From CAYOVG01 sp964407285 (GTDB lineage: Bacteria > Desulfobacterota > Syntrophobacteria > Syntrophobacterales > Syntrophobacteraceae): a stretch of 18,473 nt of DNA. Shown piece by piece: positions 1 to 7,935 of the stretch. The notes beneath the pieces are model-generated. The model had not been told where the DNA came from. It searched no databases and was given only the letters and a program-made list of their open reading frames with translations. The stretch's first letter is position 1, and each line of letters begins with the position of its first letter. Both the position numbers and the translations under genes were made by a program. The DNA lies in assembly GCA_964407285.1 (NCBI GenBank), contig CAYOVG010000113.1, positions 1-18,473 of the forward strand, written 5' to 3'.

Positions 1-289
1 GTGGAAAAAGCTTAGCTCGGCCGATTTCTTGTCTTGACTTTGGGGGGAACCTTACGTTCCTTGCCTCAATGTAGTCGTCTACCTCCATCTTCAAGATGGA
101 ACAGATGGTATCGTAGCCATAGAATGAAAGTCCATCCCGGTCAGCTGCCAGAACCAGAAAGAAGTAGAGCAATAGCTCAAAGTGCGTGAGAGAGGCTACG
201 AAGCCATCCCGAAGGAACCGGTGCTCGATACAGGCAAAATCAGCCTTGATTTTCCTTACACGCTCACGAACCAGAATCTTTTTAATCAT
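1..289 (-). CDS. Putative helix-turn-helix accessory protein of a mobile element, partial
   Basis: The gene starts at an ATG at 289 with a strong ribosome binding site (AGGAG, 7 nt upstream) and stays open for 96 codons to the window edge. The protein begins MIKKILVRERVRKIKADFAC; positions 24-60 (HRFLRDGF..., then a Leu/Phe-rich stretch and DRDGLSFYGYDTIC) look like the small winged or helix-turn-helix proteins that, as I recall, accompany IS21-like transposase genes in Deltaproteobacteria. It lies 85 nt downstream of the Cys-rich gene on the same strand, so the two are probably co-transcribed. The first ~78 residues look normal for the family. The tail after EARN (VRFPPKSRQEIGRAKLFP) is basic and does not resemble the expected continuation, which suggests truncation or fusion near base 55. 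Family assignment is from memory; the exact role is unknown. Confidence 0.6.
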   Translation of the reverse strand, partial: MIKKILVRERVRKIKADFACIEHRFLRDGFVASLTHFELLLYFFLVLAADRDGLSFYGYDTICSILKMEVDDYIEARNVRFPPKSRQEIGRAKLFP

Positions 290-374
290 GTTTTTCTCCT
301 TTCCGGGCAAGCCTAACACCAAGGAGATACGTGAGCCTATCGAGTCCTATTTTGCAAGATTGGGAGTTTGCGAG

Positions 375-794
375 CTATGTTGCTGGAATCAAATACACTT
401 TCACCGCCGACGCGTCCATCTTTGCAAGATCTGCCGATTCCGGCATAAGATAATAAGTTCCTTGTATTACGAGAGGTTGCGGCTCTGACTCGTCCATCTT
501 TGCAAGATCGATCTCCCGGCTGTCGCGTACCTTCTGCAACTCACGATTGCGGCGGGTATACTCGGGATTGCTCAGGCGATACTCCTTCCAGTAATTGGGA
601 TGGCGACCACGCCACTGCTCATTGGAATCACTCTGGTTCAGTTTGTAGTCAGGATCACGAACAAGTTTTTCCTTCCGCCACAGCCTCTTTCCGGCACGCT
701 GACACTCTTTTTTACTGCAATATCGCTGGTTTTTCACTCGTGGATCAGGAAAGAAGAGGCAAGAGCAATGAATACACCGAATCTGATCTCCCAT
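375..794 (-). CDS. Cys-rich putative zinc-binding protein with repeated DLAKMD motif
   Basis: A 139-residue basic protein. I chose the ATG at 794 because it follows a GGGGGA-type ribosome binding site and begins directly before the conserved part; a longer open frame upstream encodes an unconvincing hydrophobic leader. Cysteines at 7, 10, 26 and 31 (CIHC, then RYCSKKEC) form a probable zinc ribbon, followed by a basic helical stretch (RLWRKEKLVRDPDYKLNQ) and an aromatic HPNYWKEYRLSNPEY segment. The tail carries two copies of DLAKMD at residues 96-101 and 122-127, encoded by a 19-bp direct DNA repeat. I recall similar small proteins next to IS21-like transposase genes in Deltaproteobacteria, often with repeated AKMD-type motifs. 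Function is unknown; nucleic-acid binding is an inference from the Cys pattern and charge. Confidence 0.65.
   Translation of the reverse strand: MGDQIRCIHCSCLFFPDPRVKNQRYCSKKECQRAGKRLWRKEKLVRDPDYKLNQSDSNEQWRGRHPNYWKEYRLSNPEYTRRNRELQKVRDSREIDLAKMDESEPQPLVIQGTYYLMPESADLAKMDASAVKVYLIPAT
413..509. repeat. 19-bp direct repeat pair inside the Cys-rich gene
   Basis: CGTCCATCTTTGCAAGATC occurs at 413-431 and identically at 491-509, 78 bp apart, exactly 26 codons. The core TTTGCAAGAT occurs a third time at 351-360, just outside the coding frame. The two full copies encode the DLAKMD peptide on the minus strand. Confidence 0.85.
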
Positions 795-1013
795 GGCTTC
801 CCCCGAAAAATCCATGAAAGACCATGCGGTGCTTGCGAAGGGAAGAAAATACCGAAGTAGAAAAACAAAAAGGAGTGAAGTAAAACGAACTTGAGCGAGC
901 AAAAAACCGGAAGAAAAAAGCCGGTCTATTCCTGGCCGCCATGACGGACGACTTCCTCATCGCCTATTTTGGACTACTTTCTCACGGTCGTTGATAGTCC
1001 ACGTCGGCTTTGA

Positions 1014-1229
1014 TATCAACCACTCCATTCCCTCCATGATCTATGGAAAGCCAATCTTGAAGAGTTATTCGCTGAGGTGGGGACAAGCCGTCTTGAGGGC
1101 CAGGATGTGGAGCAGGCCAATACCGATCGCATGCTTCCGGGATTTGGTGAGCTCATTAAGCTGCCGACTCAGCCGGAACTGGTAATACGGTCTCTCAGCA
1201 GATCCTCGGAAGGGGTTCAATCCAACTGA
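1014..1229 (+). pseudogene. Coding-like fragment without a start, unassigned
   Basis: From a stop at 1011-1013 the frame is open to TGA at 1227-1229 and encodes about 71 residues including DLWKANLEELFAEVGTSRLE and RMLPGFGELIKLPTQPELV. The composition (acidic and hydrophobic alternation, ordinary codons) looks more protein-like than the surrounding sequence, but no sensible start with a ribosome binding site exists. An adjacent frame just upstream (HVGFDINHSIPSMIYGKP) also looks protein-like, consistent with a frameshifted relic. I do not recognise the family. Confidence 0.2.
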
Positions 1230-1426
1230 ATATTGTGGCAATAGGATAATCATGCATCAATTCCAGTCTGAGCTGCCAAAACATCGGGATTTCGAACTGA
1301 CACGGCAGTGAAGTGGCTTTCATACAAAGCAACGCTTTGAAACCTCAACTCGAATAATCACTCCTGACACATTAGTCGTCATCGATTAGACTCAGGAGAA
1401 ATAAACTAGGAAGAATGCGTAGCTGC

Positions 1427-1463
1427 GGTGGGCAGGGCCGGGAAGGAAATCGTCCCGCCCACC
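1427..1463. repeat. GC-rich imperfect palindrome
   Basis: Arms GGTGGGCAGGG (1427-1437) and CCCGCCCACC (1454-1463) pair with one bulged A around a 16-nt loop. It lies about 35 nt beyond the stop of the DUF5335 gene, but no T-tract follows on the minus strand, so it is not a classical terminator. The right arm resembles the palindrome at 18423-18442, so it may belong to a dispersed repeat family. Confidence 0.5.
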
Positions 1464-1497
1464 GGTTGATTGCATGCGGGCGACCGTGATTCGGGGC

Positions 1498-1890
1498 TTA
1501 CACTATGCCGTTCACCGATTCCGGGTGCATCGGCGAATGGAACATAACAACCGTTTTGGTCCCGTCGGAGCTTTCAATTTCCAGCGCCTTATCCGCCGAC
1601 TCCTCCGTCTGCTCGATTCTCATATGCACCGGATCCGAAATGATGTGGGTCAAGCTGTCCTCGAGAGCGTTACCCACTATGATGGTAATCACGTTTTCCA
1701 CGTCCTCTTTCATGTCCGCGGTTATACCCTGGAGCCTCAGATTCTCCGCCGCCGTTTCCGTGTGACCGCCGACATCGCGTATCTGAATGTCCACCAGCCA
1801 GCCCTCATACACACGGCTGAACGCGTCGAGAAACTCCCTCCACTCTCCTCGGGCTATCTCTTTGGTTCGGGCAAGTTCTTCGGTAATCAT
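1498..1890 (-). CDS. DUF5335 family protein
   Basis: A 130-residue soluble protein starting at an ATG with AGGAG 10 nt upstream. The pattern REWREFLDAFSRVYEGWLVD near residues 17-36, followed by an LQGITADMKE segment and a conserved LTHIISDPVHMRIEQ segment near residues 80-94, fits the DUF5335 family, whose biochemical function is not known. No signal peptide or membrane segment is visible. It begins 25 nt after the stop of the PfpI-like gene on the same strand, so the two very likely form an operon. The pairing with a stress-type PfpI protein suggests a role in stress or redox protection, but that is inference from context only. Confidence 0.75.
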   Translation of the reverse strand: MITEELARTKEIARGEWREFLDAFSRVYEGWLVDIQIRDVGGHTETAAENLRLQGITADMKEDVENVITIIVGNALEDSLTHIISDPVHMRIEQTEESADKALEIESSDGTKTVVMFHSPMHPESVNGIV

Positions 1891-1915
1891 GGTCTCGAAT
1901 CTCCTTGAATCAAAT

Positions 1916-2440
1916 CTATGCGAAAGCCATTTCTTTCAATTTGGCCAGGGAAGCGTCGATAAACGCCGGGATGTCATTGGGGTTGCGACTGGAGATCAGG
2001 TTATCGTCCTCCACGACGGCTTGGTCGATGAACTCCGCTCCGGCGTTCTTGATGTCCTGAACGATGGACACGTATCCGGTGATCTTGCGCCCCCGGATCG
2101 CCTGAGCCGTAATGAGAAGCTGAGGCGCATGACAGATCGACAGAACCGGCTTGCCGCTATCCACGAAATCCCTGGTGAATTGGACTACATCGTTGTGTAT
2201 TCTCAACTTGTCCGGGGAGTAGCCGCCCGGAATGAAAATAGCGTCAAAATCGTCCACGGCGACATTCTTCGCGGCTTTGTCGATGTGAACCTGGGTCCCT
2301 TGCTTCTTTCCTTTTACCGTCTTACCCGCCTCGGCCCCCACGTGGACGAGTTCGTGCCCCGCCTGCTTGAAAGCTTCCGCCGGTTTGGTGTACTCCGAAT
2401 CCTCGAACAAATCGTCAATAAGAACTGCTATCGTACTCAT
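1916..2440 (-). CDS. DJ-1/PfpI family intracellular protease / deglycase-like protein
   Basis: A 174-residue cytoplasmic protein of the DJ-1/PfpI superfamily (YhbO/PfpI-like, usual length about 170). The conserved acidic residue is E13 in DDLFEDSEYTKP, the strand FDAIFIPGGYSPDKLR lies near residues 65-80, and the nucleophile elbow is SICHAPQ with Cys103 and His104. Family members are described as proteases, glyoxalase- or deglycase-like enzymes, or general stress proteins; the exact activity cannot be told from sequence. I chose the ATG at 2440, nine nt after AGGAG; a TTG two codons upstream is an alternative. It is the first gene of an operon with the DUF5335 gene. Confidence 0.88.
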   Translation of the reverse strand: MSTIAVLIDDLFEDSEYTKPAEAFKQAGHELVHVGAEAGKTVKGKKQGTQVHIDKAAKNVAVDDFDAIFIPGGYSPDKLRIHNDVVQFTRDFVDSGKPVLSICHAPQLLITAQAIRGRKITGYVSIVQDIKNAGAEFIDQAVVEDDNLISSRNPNDIPAFIDASLAKLKEMAFA

Positions 2441-2829
2441 ATGCAATATCTCCTAAGCTTTGCGCATTTGCGCGGGCAGTATCGATGCTGCATCGGTGCG
2501 CAATTCATAAAATCTCGAATGGTCCATTTTCGAACAGGCATATTCCACCAGATCACACAAAACAATATAAACATAAATGATTGAAATTAAAGCCGAAATA
2601 AAGTCATGAGCCCATTTGTCCGACGCCGCGACGGTATTCGCGCCGCTCCCGGCAAGATGATTTTCCTTGCGATGCGCGTCATTTTCCTGAAGAATACGGC
2701 CGGGTGATTCCACCCGATGATGATTCGTCACGTTCGAGGAGGCTTTGCGGCCGGCGCCGCGGTACAGGCGCCGCTTCAGGCCGTGGTTGAGATGCTGAGC
2801 ATTACCGAGGGAGGCCGGGCGGTCAGTCG
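2441..2829. other. Intergenic region between divergent pfpI-like gene and recC
   Basis: No gene is supported here. The middle (about 2545-2600) is AT-rich and probably holds the promoter of the PfpI operon, but I found no clean -35/-10 pair. Two small inverted repeats are visible: CGGGTG/CACCCG (2701-2716) and CGGCGCC/GGCGCCG (2752-2773). Neither has a T-tract. The recC start at 2830 has only a distant GGAGG, so its translation signal is weak. Confidence 0.45.
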
Positions 2830-5800
2830 ATGCAATCGTTTAAACTCTATACGGGAAACAGGCTCGGTCTGTTGGCCGGAGAACTGGTAAGGGTGATCGG
2901 GACTTCCCTGCCGTCGCCTTTCGATCCCGAGATCATCCTGGTCCAGAGCAAGGGCATGGAGCGTTGGATTTCCATGCAAATCGCCTCACGCCTGGGCGTA
3001 TGCGCAAACATTCGGTTCCCCTTTCCCAACGCTTTCCTGGACTCTGTCTTTCGGGCAGCCATCCCGGACCTGGCGGATTCATCCATCTATGATCCCGTAT
3101 TTTGCGCCTGGCGGATCATGGAAATCTTGCCCGGTCTCCTGGAAAGGCCTGGTTTCGAGACCCTGAAAAATTACCTTGACGGAGGCGGTACCAACTCAGA
3201 CATCGATTCCGATACCAACTCCGATACCAACTCCGAACCCGGAGCGGGACCCGGTTCCGGCCCGGACCAAAACCCGACGGCGCTCAAGCTGCTGCAACTC
3301 TCCAAACGCATTGCCGACGTATTCGACCAGTACGCCGTCTACCGCCGTGAACTCATCGAAGAATGGGAGTCCGGTCTCGATTCCCGCTCTCAATGGCAGG
3401 CGACGCTTTGGAGGGAAATCTCGCGGGGCCGTGAAGGGCTGCACCGCGCCGCCCTGGGCAAACGGCTGCTGCAAACGATCCGGAGCGCCTCCTCGCGCGA
3501 CTTGAACCTGCCCGAAAGAATCTCCCTTTTCGGGATTTCCTACCTGCCTCCTTTCCATATGCAGCTTCTGGCGGCCCTCTCCCACATTGTGGAAGTCAAC
3601 GTGTTTCTCCTCAATCCCTGCATGGAATACTGGGGGGACATAGTATCCAACCGGGACATCAGGCGGCTTGCATCAGGTCCGAATTCCGCTTCCCTGTCTC
3701 CCGAAGACGGCTATTTTGAGAAAGGCAACAGCCTCCTGGCTTCCATGGGGGTCCTCGGACGCGATTTTTTCGACCTGCTGGTCGCTCAGGGATGCCTGGA
3801 AGCCTCGTATTTCGCGGACCCCGAAGGCGGCAGCCTCCTTGCCGCGATCCAGTCGGATATCCTGAACCTGCGGGATGCGGCGGAGTCTCCGGAAGAGAGG
3901 ATTCCGCTCGGGCAGCGCGACCGGTCCGTGATGATCCATTCCTGCCACGGCCCCATGCGGGAGATGGAAGTCCTCCACGACCACCTCCTGGAGATGTTCG
4001 AAGAAGACGCCGGCCTCGCCCCGCGCGATATCCTGGTCATGGCGCCCGATATCGAATCGTACGCCCCGTTCATCCAGGCGGTCTTCGGCGCGCCTGAGGA
4101 CGAGGAGAAACGGATTCCTTTCAGTATCACGGACCGGAGCATGCGCAAGGAAAGCCGGATTATCGACACGTTCCTGAACATACTGGATCTGCGGGGAGAA
4201 CGCATCACCGCGCCGCAGGTGCTGGCGGTCCTGGAAGCGCTTCCGGTTCGCTCCACATTCGGCCTGACGGATTCGGACCTGGATCTCATCGTCAAATGGG
4301 TGCGCGACGTCCGGATCAGGTGGGGAATCGATGAGAATAACAGGCTCAGGTGGTGCTCCGAAGCGTTTCGGGAAAACACCTGGAGCGCCGGCACGGACAG
4401 GCTGCTGCTGGGCTACGCCATGCCGGGAGGGGACGAGAAGCTTTTCCGGGGGATTCTCCCCTACGACCACATCGAGGGCAGCGAGGCTTCAGTCCTGGGA
4501 AGTCTCCTGGCTTTCCTGGAGCGGCTCTTCGAGTTCCTCCGGTCCATGGAGGAACCTCGGACGCTCGGCCGGTGGGCGGACCATCTCCGCGGTTTCGCAT
4601 CCGGTTTCTTCACCCCGGATGACGATTCGAAGCTCGAAATGAACGCTTTGCTGCAAACTCTGGCCGACCTCAAAAAGATCGAGACAGTCTCTGGTTTCAG
4701 CCGGGCCGTGGATTCGACTCTCATCAGCCGCCACCTCGCCGGCCACATGGAGCACGGGGGATTCGGCCTCGGGTTCCTCACGGGAGGGGTCACTTTCTGT
4801 TCCATGCTTCCCATGCGCAGCATCCCGTTCAAGGTGATCTGCCTGATCGGAATGAACGAGAGCGACTTTCCAAGGAGGCGGGAGCCCGTGGAGTTCGACC
4901 TCATCGCCAAACAGCCCGCGCCGGGCGACCGGTCGGTGAGAAACGAAGACCGGTATCTCTTCCTGGAAGCCGTCCTCTCGGCTCGCGACAGGCTCTACAT
5001 CAGTTACACGGGACAAAGCTGCCTGGACAACGGCATCATTCCGCCATCCGTTCTCGTCAGCGAACTGGCGGACTATATCAACAAGGGGTTCCGGCCTCCG
5101 GACGATGGAGACTCGCCCGACTGCGACTGGTTCATCACGAAGCACCGGCTGCAGGCCTTCAATCCCGCATACTTCAGAGGCGATACGAAGCTTTTCTCCT
5201 ACTCGCGGGAACACCTGGCCGAAGCCCGAAGCATGCTGCTGGAGAAAGGAACTCCCGAGCTGTTTATCCCGGGGGCGCTCTCCGAACCCGACGAAACATT
5301 CATGACGACAACCGTGTCGGACCTGTGCCGGTTCTTCGCCCATCCGGCAAGATTTCTCCTGAACAGGCGTTTGGGCATCTATCTCGAGGAGGAAGACCTT
5401 TCCATCGAGGATACCGAGTGCTTCGACCTGGACGGGCTCGAGAAGCACTCCATGGCTCAGGACCTGGTCGAGTCGGCGATGAACGGCTGCGGAACCGGAG
5501 AACTCTTCCCGGCGATGAAGGCTTCCGGAAGGCTTCCCCTCGGGACGCCGGGTGAATGCGCGTTCAAGGAAATGAGCAAAGGAGTCGAGAGCTTCTCCAG
5601 GTGCATGGAGCCCTATCTGCGAAGCGGGCGTCTGGAACCTCTGGATGTTGACATCCGCCTGGGAGAGTTCTCTCTCACCGGGAGACTCCATTCCATCTAC
5701 CCGGAGAGGATGATCCGGTATCGCTATGCGACTGCAAAGGCGAAGGATTACCTCGGCATGTGGATCATGCACCTCGTGCTGAATATCTGCGCGGCGCCCG

Positions 5801-6192
5801 GTTACCCGTCGGAGAGCATGGTCGTCGGATTGGACGGTAACGGACAGTGGCATGCAATGCGCTACGATCCCGTTCCAGGCGCCGTGGAGGTGCTGGGAAG
5901 CATCCTCGAACTGTACAAGGAAGGACTCACCCGGCCCCTGCCCTTCTTTCCGGAGCTTTCCCTCAAGTACGCAAAACTGGTGACGGCGGACGGCAAACAG
6001 TCGGAGGATGCGATCGCGAAAGTCCGGACCGGATGGTTCGGAAGCGATTTCAGCCGAGGGGAATCCGAGGACGCTTACCTGCGGCTTTGCTTCAAATCCA
6101 CCAATCCGCTCCTCGATCCCGACTTCGCGCGCATTGCGGAGGATGTCTTCAGCCCGCTGCTGAAAAATTGGAAGGATGTCGGACGGGAATGA
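2830..6192 (+). CDS. recC: Exodeoxyribonuclease V gamma subunit RecC
   Basis: RecC is the Chi-recognising, wedge subunit of the RecBCD helicase-nuclease that resects double-strand DNA ends for recombination. The 1120-residue length matches the family (about 1120). Family hallmarks are the N-terminal LVQSKGMERWISMQIASRLG with IRFPFPNAFLDSVF (residues ~37-75), SCHGPMREMEVLHDHLLEMF then PRDILVMAPDIESYAPFI (~375-415), SMLPMRSIPFKVICLIGMNE (~658-677) and EDRYLFLEAVLSARDRLY (~706-723). As expected for RecC, the helicase-like folds lack a Walker A motif, and the C-terminal nuclease-like domain lacks an obvious active site. A low-complexity Asp/Ser/Asn/Thr then Gly/Pro linker at residues ~118-153 is unusual and contains a 12-bp DNA tandem repeat. 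It is separated from recB and recD by a minus-strand lytic transglycosylase gene. Confidence 0.95.
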   Translation: MQSFKLYTGNRLGLLAGELVRVIGTSLPSPFDPEIILVQSKGMERWISMQIASRLGVCANIRFPFPNAFLDSVFRAAIPDLADSSIYDPVFCAWRIMEILPGLLERPGFETLKNYLDGGGTNSDIDSDTNSDTNSEPGAGPGSGPDQNPTALKLLQLSKRIADVFDQYAVYRRELIEEWESGLDSRSQWQATLWREISRGREGLHRAALGKRLLQTIRSASSRDLNLPERISLFGISYLPPFHMQLLAALSHIVEVNVFLLNPCMEYWGDIVSNRDIRRLASGPNSASLSPEDGYFEKGNSLLASMGVLGRDFFDLLVAQGCLEASYFADPEGGSLLAAIQSDILNLRDAAESPEERIPLGQRDRSVMIHSCHGPMREMEVLHDHLLEMFEEDAGLAPRDILVMAPDIESYAPFIQAVFGAPEDEEKRIPFSITDRSMRKESRIIDTFLNILDLRGERITAPQVLAVLEALPVRSTFGLTDSDLDLIVKWVRDVRIRWGIDENNRLRWCSEAFRENTWSAGTDRLLLGYAMPGGDEKLFRGILPYDHIEGSEASVLGSLLAFLERLFEFLRSMEEPRTLGRWADHLRGFASGFFTPDDDSKLEMNALLQTLADLKKIETVSGFSRAVDSTLISRHLAGHMEHGGFGLGFLTGGVTFCSMLPMRSIPFKVICLIGMNESDFPRRREPVEFDLIAKQPAPGDRSVRNEDRYLFLEAVLSARDRLYISYTGQSCLDNGIIPPSVLVSELADYINKGFRPPDDGDSPDCDWFITKHRLQAFNPAYFRGDTKLFSYSREHLAEARSMLLEKGTPELFIPGALSEPDETFMTTTVSDLCRFFAHPARFLLNRRLGIYLEEEDLSIEDTECFDLDGLEKHSMAQDLVESAMNGCGTGELFPAMKASGRLPLGTPGECAFKEMSKGVESFSRCMEPYLRSGRLEPLDVDIRLGEFSLTGRLHSIYPERMIRYRYATAKAKDYLGMWIMHLVLNICAAPGYPSESMVVGLDGNGQWHAMRYDPVPGAVEVLGSILELYKEGLTRPLPFFPELSLKYAKLVTADGKQSEDAIAKVRTGWFGSDFSRGESEDAYLRLCFKSTNPLLDPDFARIAEDVFSPLLKNWKDVGRE

Positions 6193-6233
6193 GAGCGAAC
6201 TCGTCATACTTCAACGAAGCAGACTGATTTCCA

Positions 6234-6395
6234 TCAGTGCGGCCCCGGCAGCGGTTTGTCGGCGTCAAGACTGTCCGCCCAGGCTTGCACGGCCTGATGA
6301 TCGATAACGTGTCCGGCGCCGATCCGCCAATGCTTCCAGCGTCAGCCCACGGCGTTCTTCTTGCTCAACCCGGGCGGATTGCGCGTTAAACGATA
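6234..6395 (-). pseudogene. Decayed ribbon-helix-helix type antitoxin fragment
   Basis: Two adjacent minus-strand frames join into one antitoxin-like sequence. The first gives ARVEQEERRGLTLEALAD; the second, after a one-base shift near 6322-6326, gives IGAGHVIDHQAVQAWADSL and a short Pro-rich tail ending at TGA (6234-6236). The tail pattern (AGxVIDHxAVxAWADSL) resembles C-termini of CopG/ParD-like antitoxins. The N-terminal ribbon-helix-helix part is missing and no partner toxin is nearby, so this is a relic. Assignment rests on motif memory. Confidence 0.35.
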
Positions 6396-6413
6396 CGATG
6401 CGCGGAATTGCGG

Positions 6414-7910
6414 TTATTTATGCCGCTCCTCCATCCACCGTTTTCTCTCCTGCTCCCGCTCCAGTTGCTGTTCTTTCACCAGCCGATACGCCACGTAGTA
6501 TTTGTAGATGTTGCCGACGTACTGGGTCACTTCGCGGCCGACCTTCTCCGCCGCTACGAGTTCGACGTTGTTCATCCATACGTTGGGATTGAGGCCACGC
6601 GAGGATGCCGTCTCCCGAAATTTTTGGATCCTCGACGGTCCGGCGTTATAGGACGCGAATGCGAACAGGGCTTTGTTCAGGCTGTCCATCGACTCGTCGG
6701 CATAGTACTTATCGACCATGAAGCGCATGTACTTGATCCCCGCATGGATGTTCGGTTCGAGGACCCTGATGTCCCCGACGTTCATCAGGCGTCCCGTTTC
6801 CGGAAGCACCTGCATGACTCCGACGGCGCCCCGCGGGCTCTTCACGGACTGGTCCAGCCGGGATTCCTGGTAGCCCTGGGCCAGCATGAGAAGGTGGTCC
6901 ACGCCGTACCTGTCCCCGTACCGGTTGAAGATGTCGATCAACTGTTCGAACTTCTTTATTTCCTGCTCGGATGTGGCGTTCTTCACATAGGGAAGGCGCT
7001 TGAGATACCAGGAAAGCAGTTCGTCCTGGGAAAGAGCGCCCCCGACATTCCTGATGAACTCGTTGAGTCCTGCCTTGAGCTTGGGGCTATTCTTGCGGAT
7101 GGCGAGCGCGATGCGGCCCCCCGTCCGGACGGCGGCATCCGGGTGAAGCTTGATGCCGGGAAAAACCTTCGCCCACAGTTCGGCCTTGTGGCTGTCGACG
7201 ATCAGGATCTGCAGCAGGCCCGCATTGAGCATCTCCAGGAGGTCCTCGTCCTCCAGGTCTTCCGGAGCCGGCTTCAACACGACTTCGGCCATGCCCCTGC
7301 CGCGGAAATCCTCGTTCAGCCGCGTAAGGCTCGCATGGTAGCTGCTGGAAGGACGCACGAACACCTGCTTGCCCGAGAGATCGTCCAGGGTCGAAATCCG
7401 CGGCGACGAGGGGCCGGTCACGACGATTTCCTTTACCCCGGTGACGCCGGGATCGGAAAAATCCACCAACGCCTCACGCTCCGGGGTTATGGTGAGGTTT
7501 GCCTCCGCTATGTCGCCGACTCCGCTGATGAGGCTCGGAATGAGTTTGTCTCGCGCCACGGGAATGTAAACGATGTCGATATGCCGCCCGGCCTTGAGCT
7601 TCTTGTTGATTGTTTTCTCCAGCGCCTCCATCGCCTCGCAGGTGATTCCGCGCCGGGTTCCCTTGTCGATGAAAAACGACGTCTTCCCCATCACCACCAG
7701 GACCCGGATGATCCGGCGCTCCATCATGCCGTCCAGGTCTCCGGTCCACTTCTCCGCGGGGAGCGGAACTTCGATCCTGCCGGAAGCGTTCCTGTCCGCG
7801 TTCCGATTGTTGTTGATTTCCTTTGCGGACTGAGCCGATGCCGGGCTCGGACCGGCCGCTGCGATTGCCGCGATCATGCAGAAAAGAAAAACGCCATGGA
7901 TGTGCTTCAT
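6414..7910 (-). CDS. mltF: MltF-like membrane-bound/periplasmic lytic transglycosylase with solute-binding domain
   Basis: A 498-residue two-domain protein. Residues 1-26 form a signal peptide ending PSPASA before Gln. Residues ~60-295 are a bacterial extracellular solute-binding family 3 domain (DIVYIPVARDKLIPSLISG, DIAEANLTITPEREALVDFS). Residues ~335-470 are an SLT lytic transglycosylase domain with catalytic Glu349 in AQGYQESRLDQ, followed by GAVGVMQVLPETG and the FASYNAGPSRIQKF motif. This architecture is that of MltF, which cleaves peptidoglycan glycan strands to 1,6-anhydro products in the periplasm. The C-terminus is a charged EQQLEREQERKRWMEERHK tail. I chose the ATG at 7910, which starts the signal peptide and follows a GGGATGGAG sequence; the longer open frame upstream is the antisense of recB. 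It is convergent with recC and divergent from recB. Confidence 0.9.
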   Translation of the reverse strand: MKHIHGVFLFCMIAAIAAAGPSPASAQSAKEINNNRNADRNASGRIEVPLPAEKWTGDLDGMMERRIIRVLVVMGKTSFFIDKGTRRGITCEAMEALEKTINKKLKAGRHIDIVYIPVARDKLIPSLISGVGDIAEANLTITPEREALVDFSDPGVTGVKEIVVTGPSSPRISTLDDLSGKQVFVRPSSSYHASLTRLNEDFRGRGMAEVVLKPAPEDLEDEDLLEMLNAGLLQILIVDSHKAELWAKVFPGIKLHPDAAVRTGGRIALAIRKNSPKLKAGLNEFIRNVGGALSQDELLSWYLKRLPYVKNATSEQEIKKFEQLIDIFNRYGDRYGVDHLLMLAQGYQESRLDQSVKSPRGAVGVMQVLPETGRLMNVGDIRVLEPNIHAGIKYMRFMVDKYYADESMDSLNKALFAFASYNAGPSRIQKFRETASSRGLNPNVWMNNVELVAAEKVGREVTQYVGNIYKYYVAYRLVKEQQLEREQERKRWMEERHK

Positions 7911-7935
7911 CACTCCATCCCTTAATAGTAAGCCT

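Larger units (their letters stand above)
795..1497. other. Mostly non-coding stretch
   Basis: No convincing complete gene is visible. It contains a possible gene fragment (1014-1229), a small perfect hairpin (arms 1325-1330 and 1334-1339), a 7-bp inverted repeat (1361-1367 with 1392-1398) and a larger GC-rich palindrome at 1427-1463. It separates the mobile-element genes on the left from the stress-protein operon on the right. Confidence 0.5.

Noticed and set aside
1427..1463. Palindrome as a rho-independent terminator of the DUF5335 gene
   Set aside because: There is no run of T residues after the stem on the minus strand.
2453..2731. 92-codon minus-strand open frame upstream of the PfpI gene
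   Set aside because: It has no ribosome binding site, its end overlaps the PfpI gene's ribosome binding site, and it spans the AT-rich promoter-like region.
4489..6207. 572-codon open frame antisense to recC
   Set aside because: It mirrors the recC codon structure; recC has full family motifs, and the antisense product resembles nothing known.
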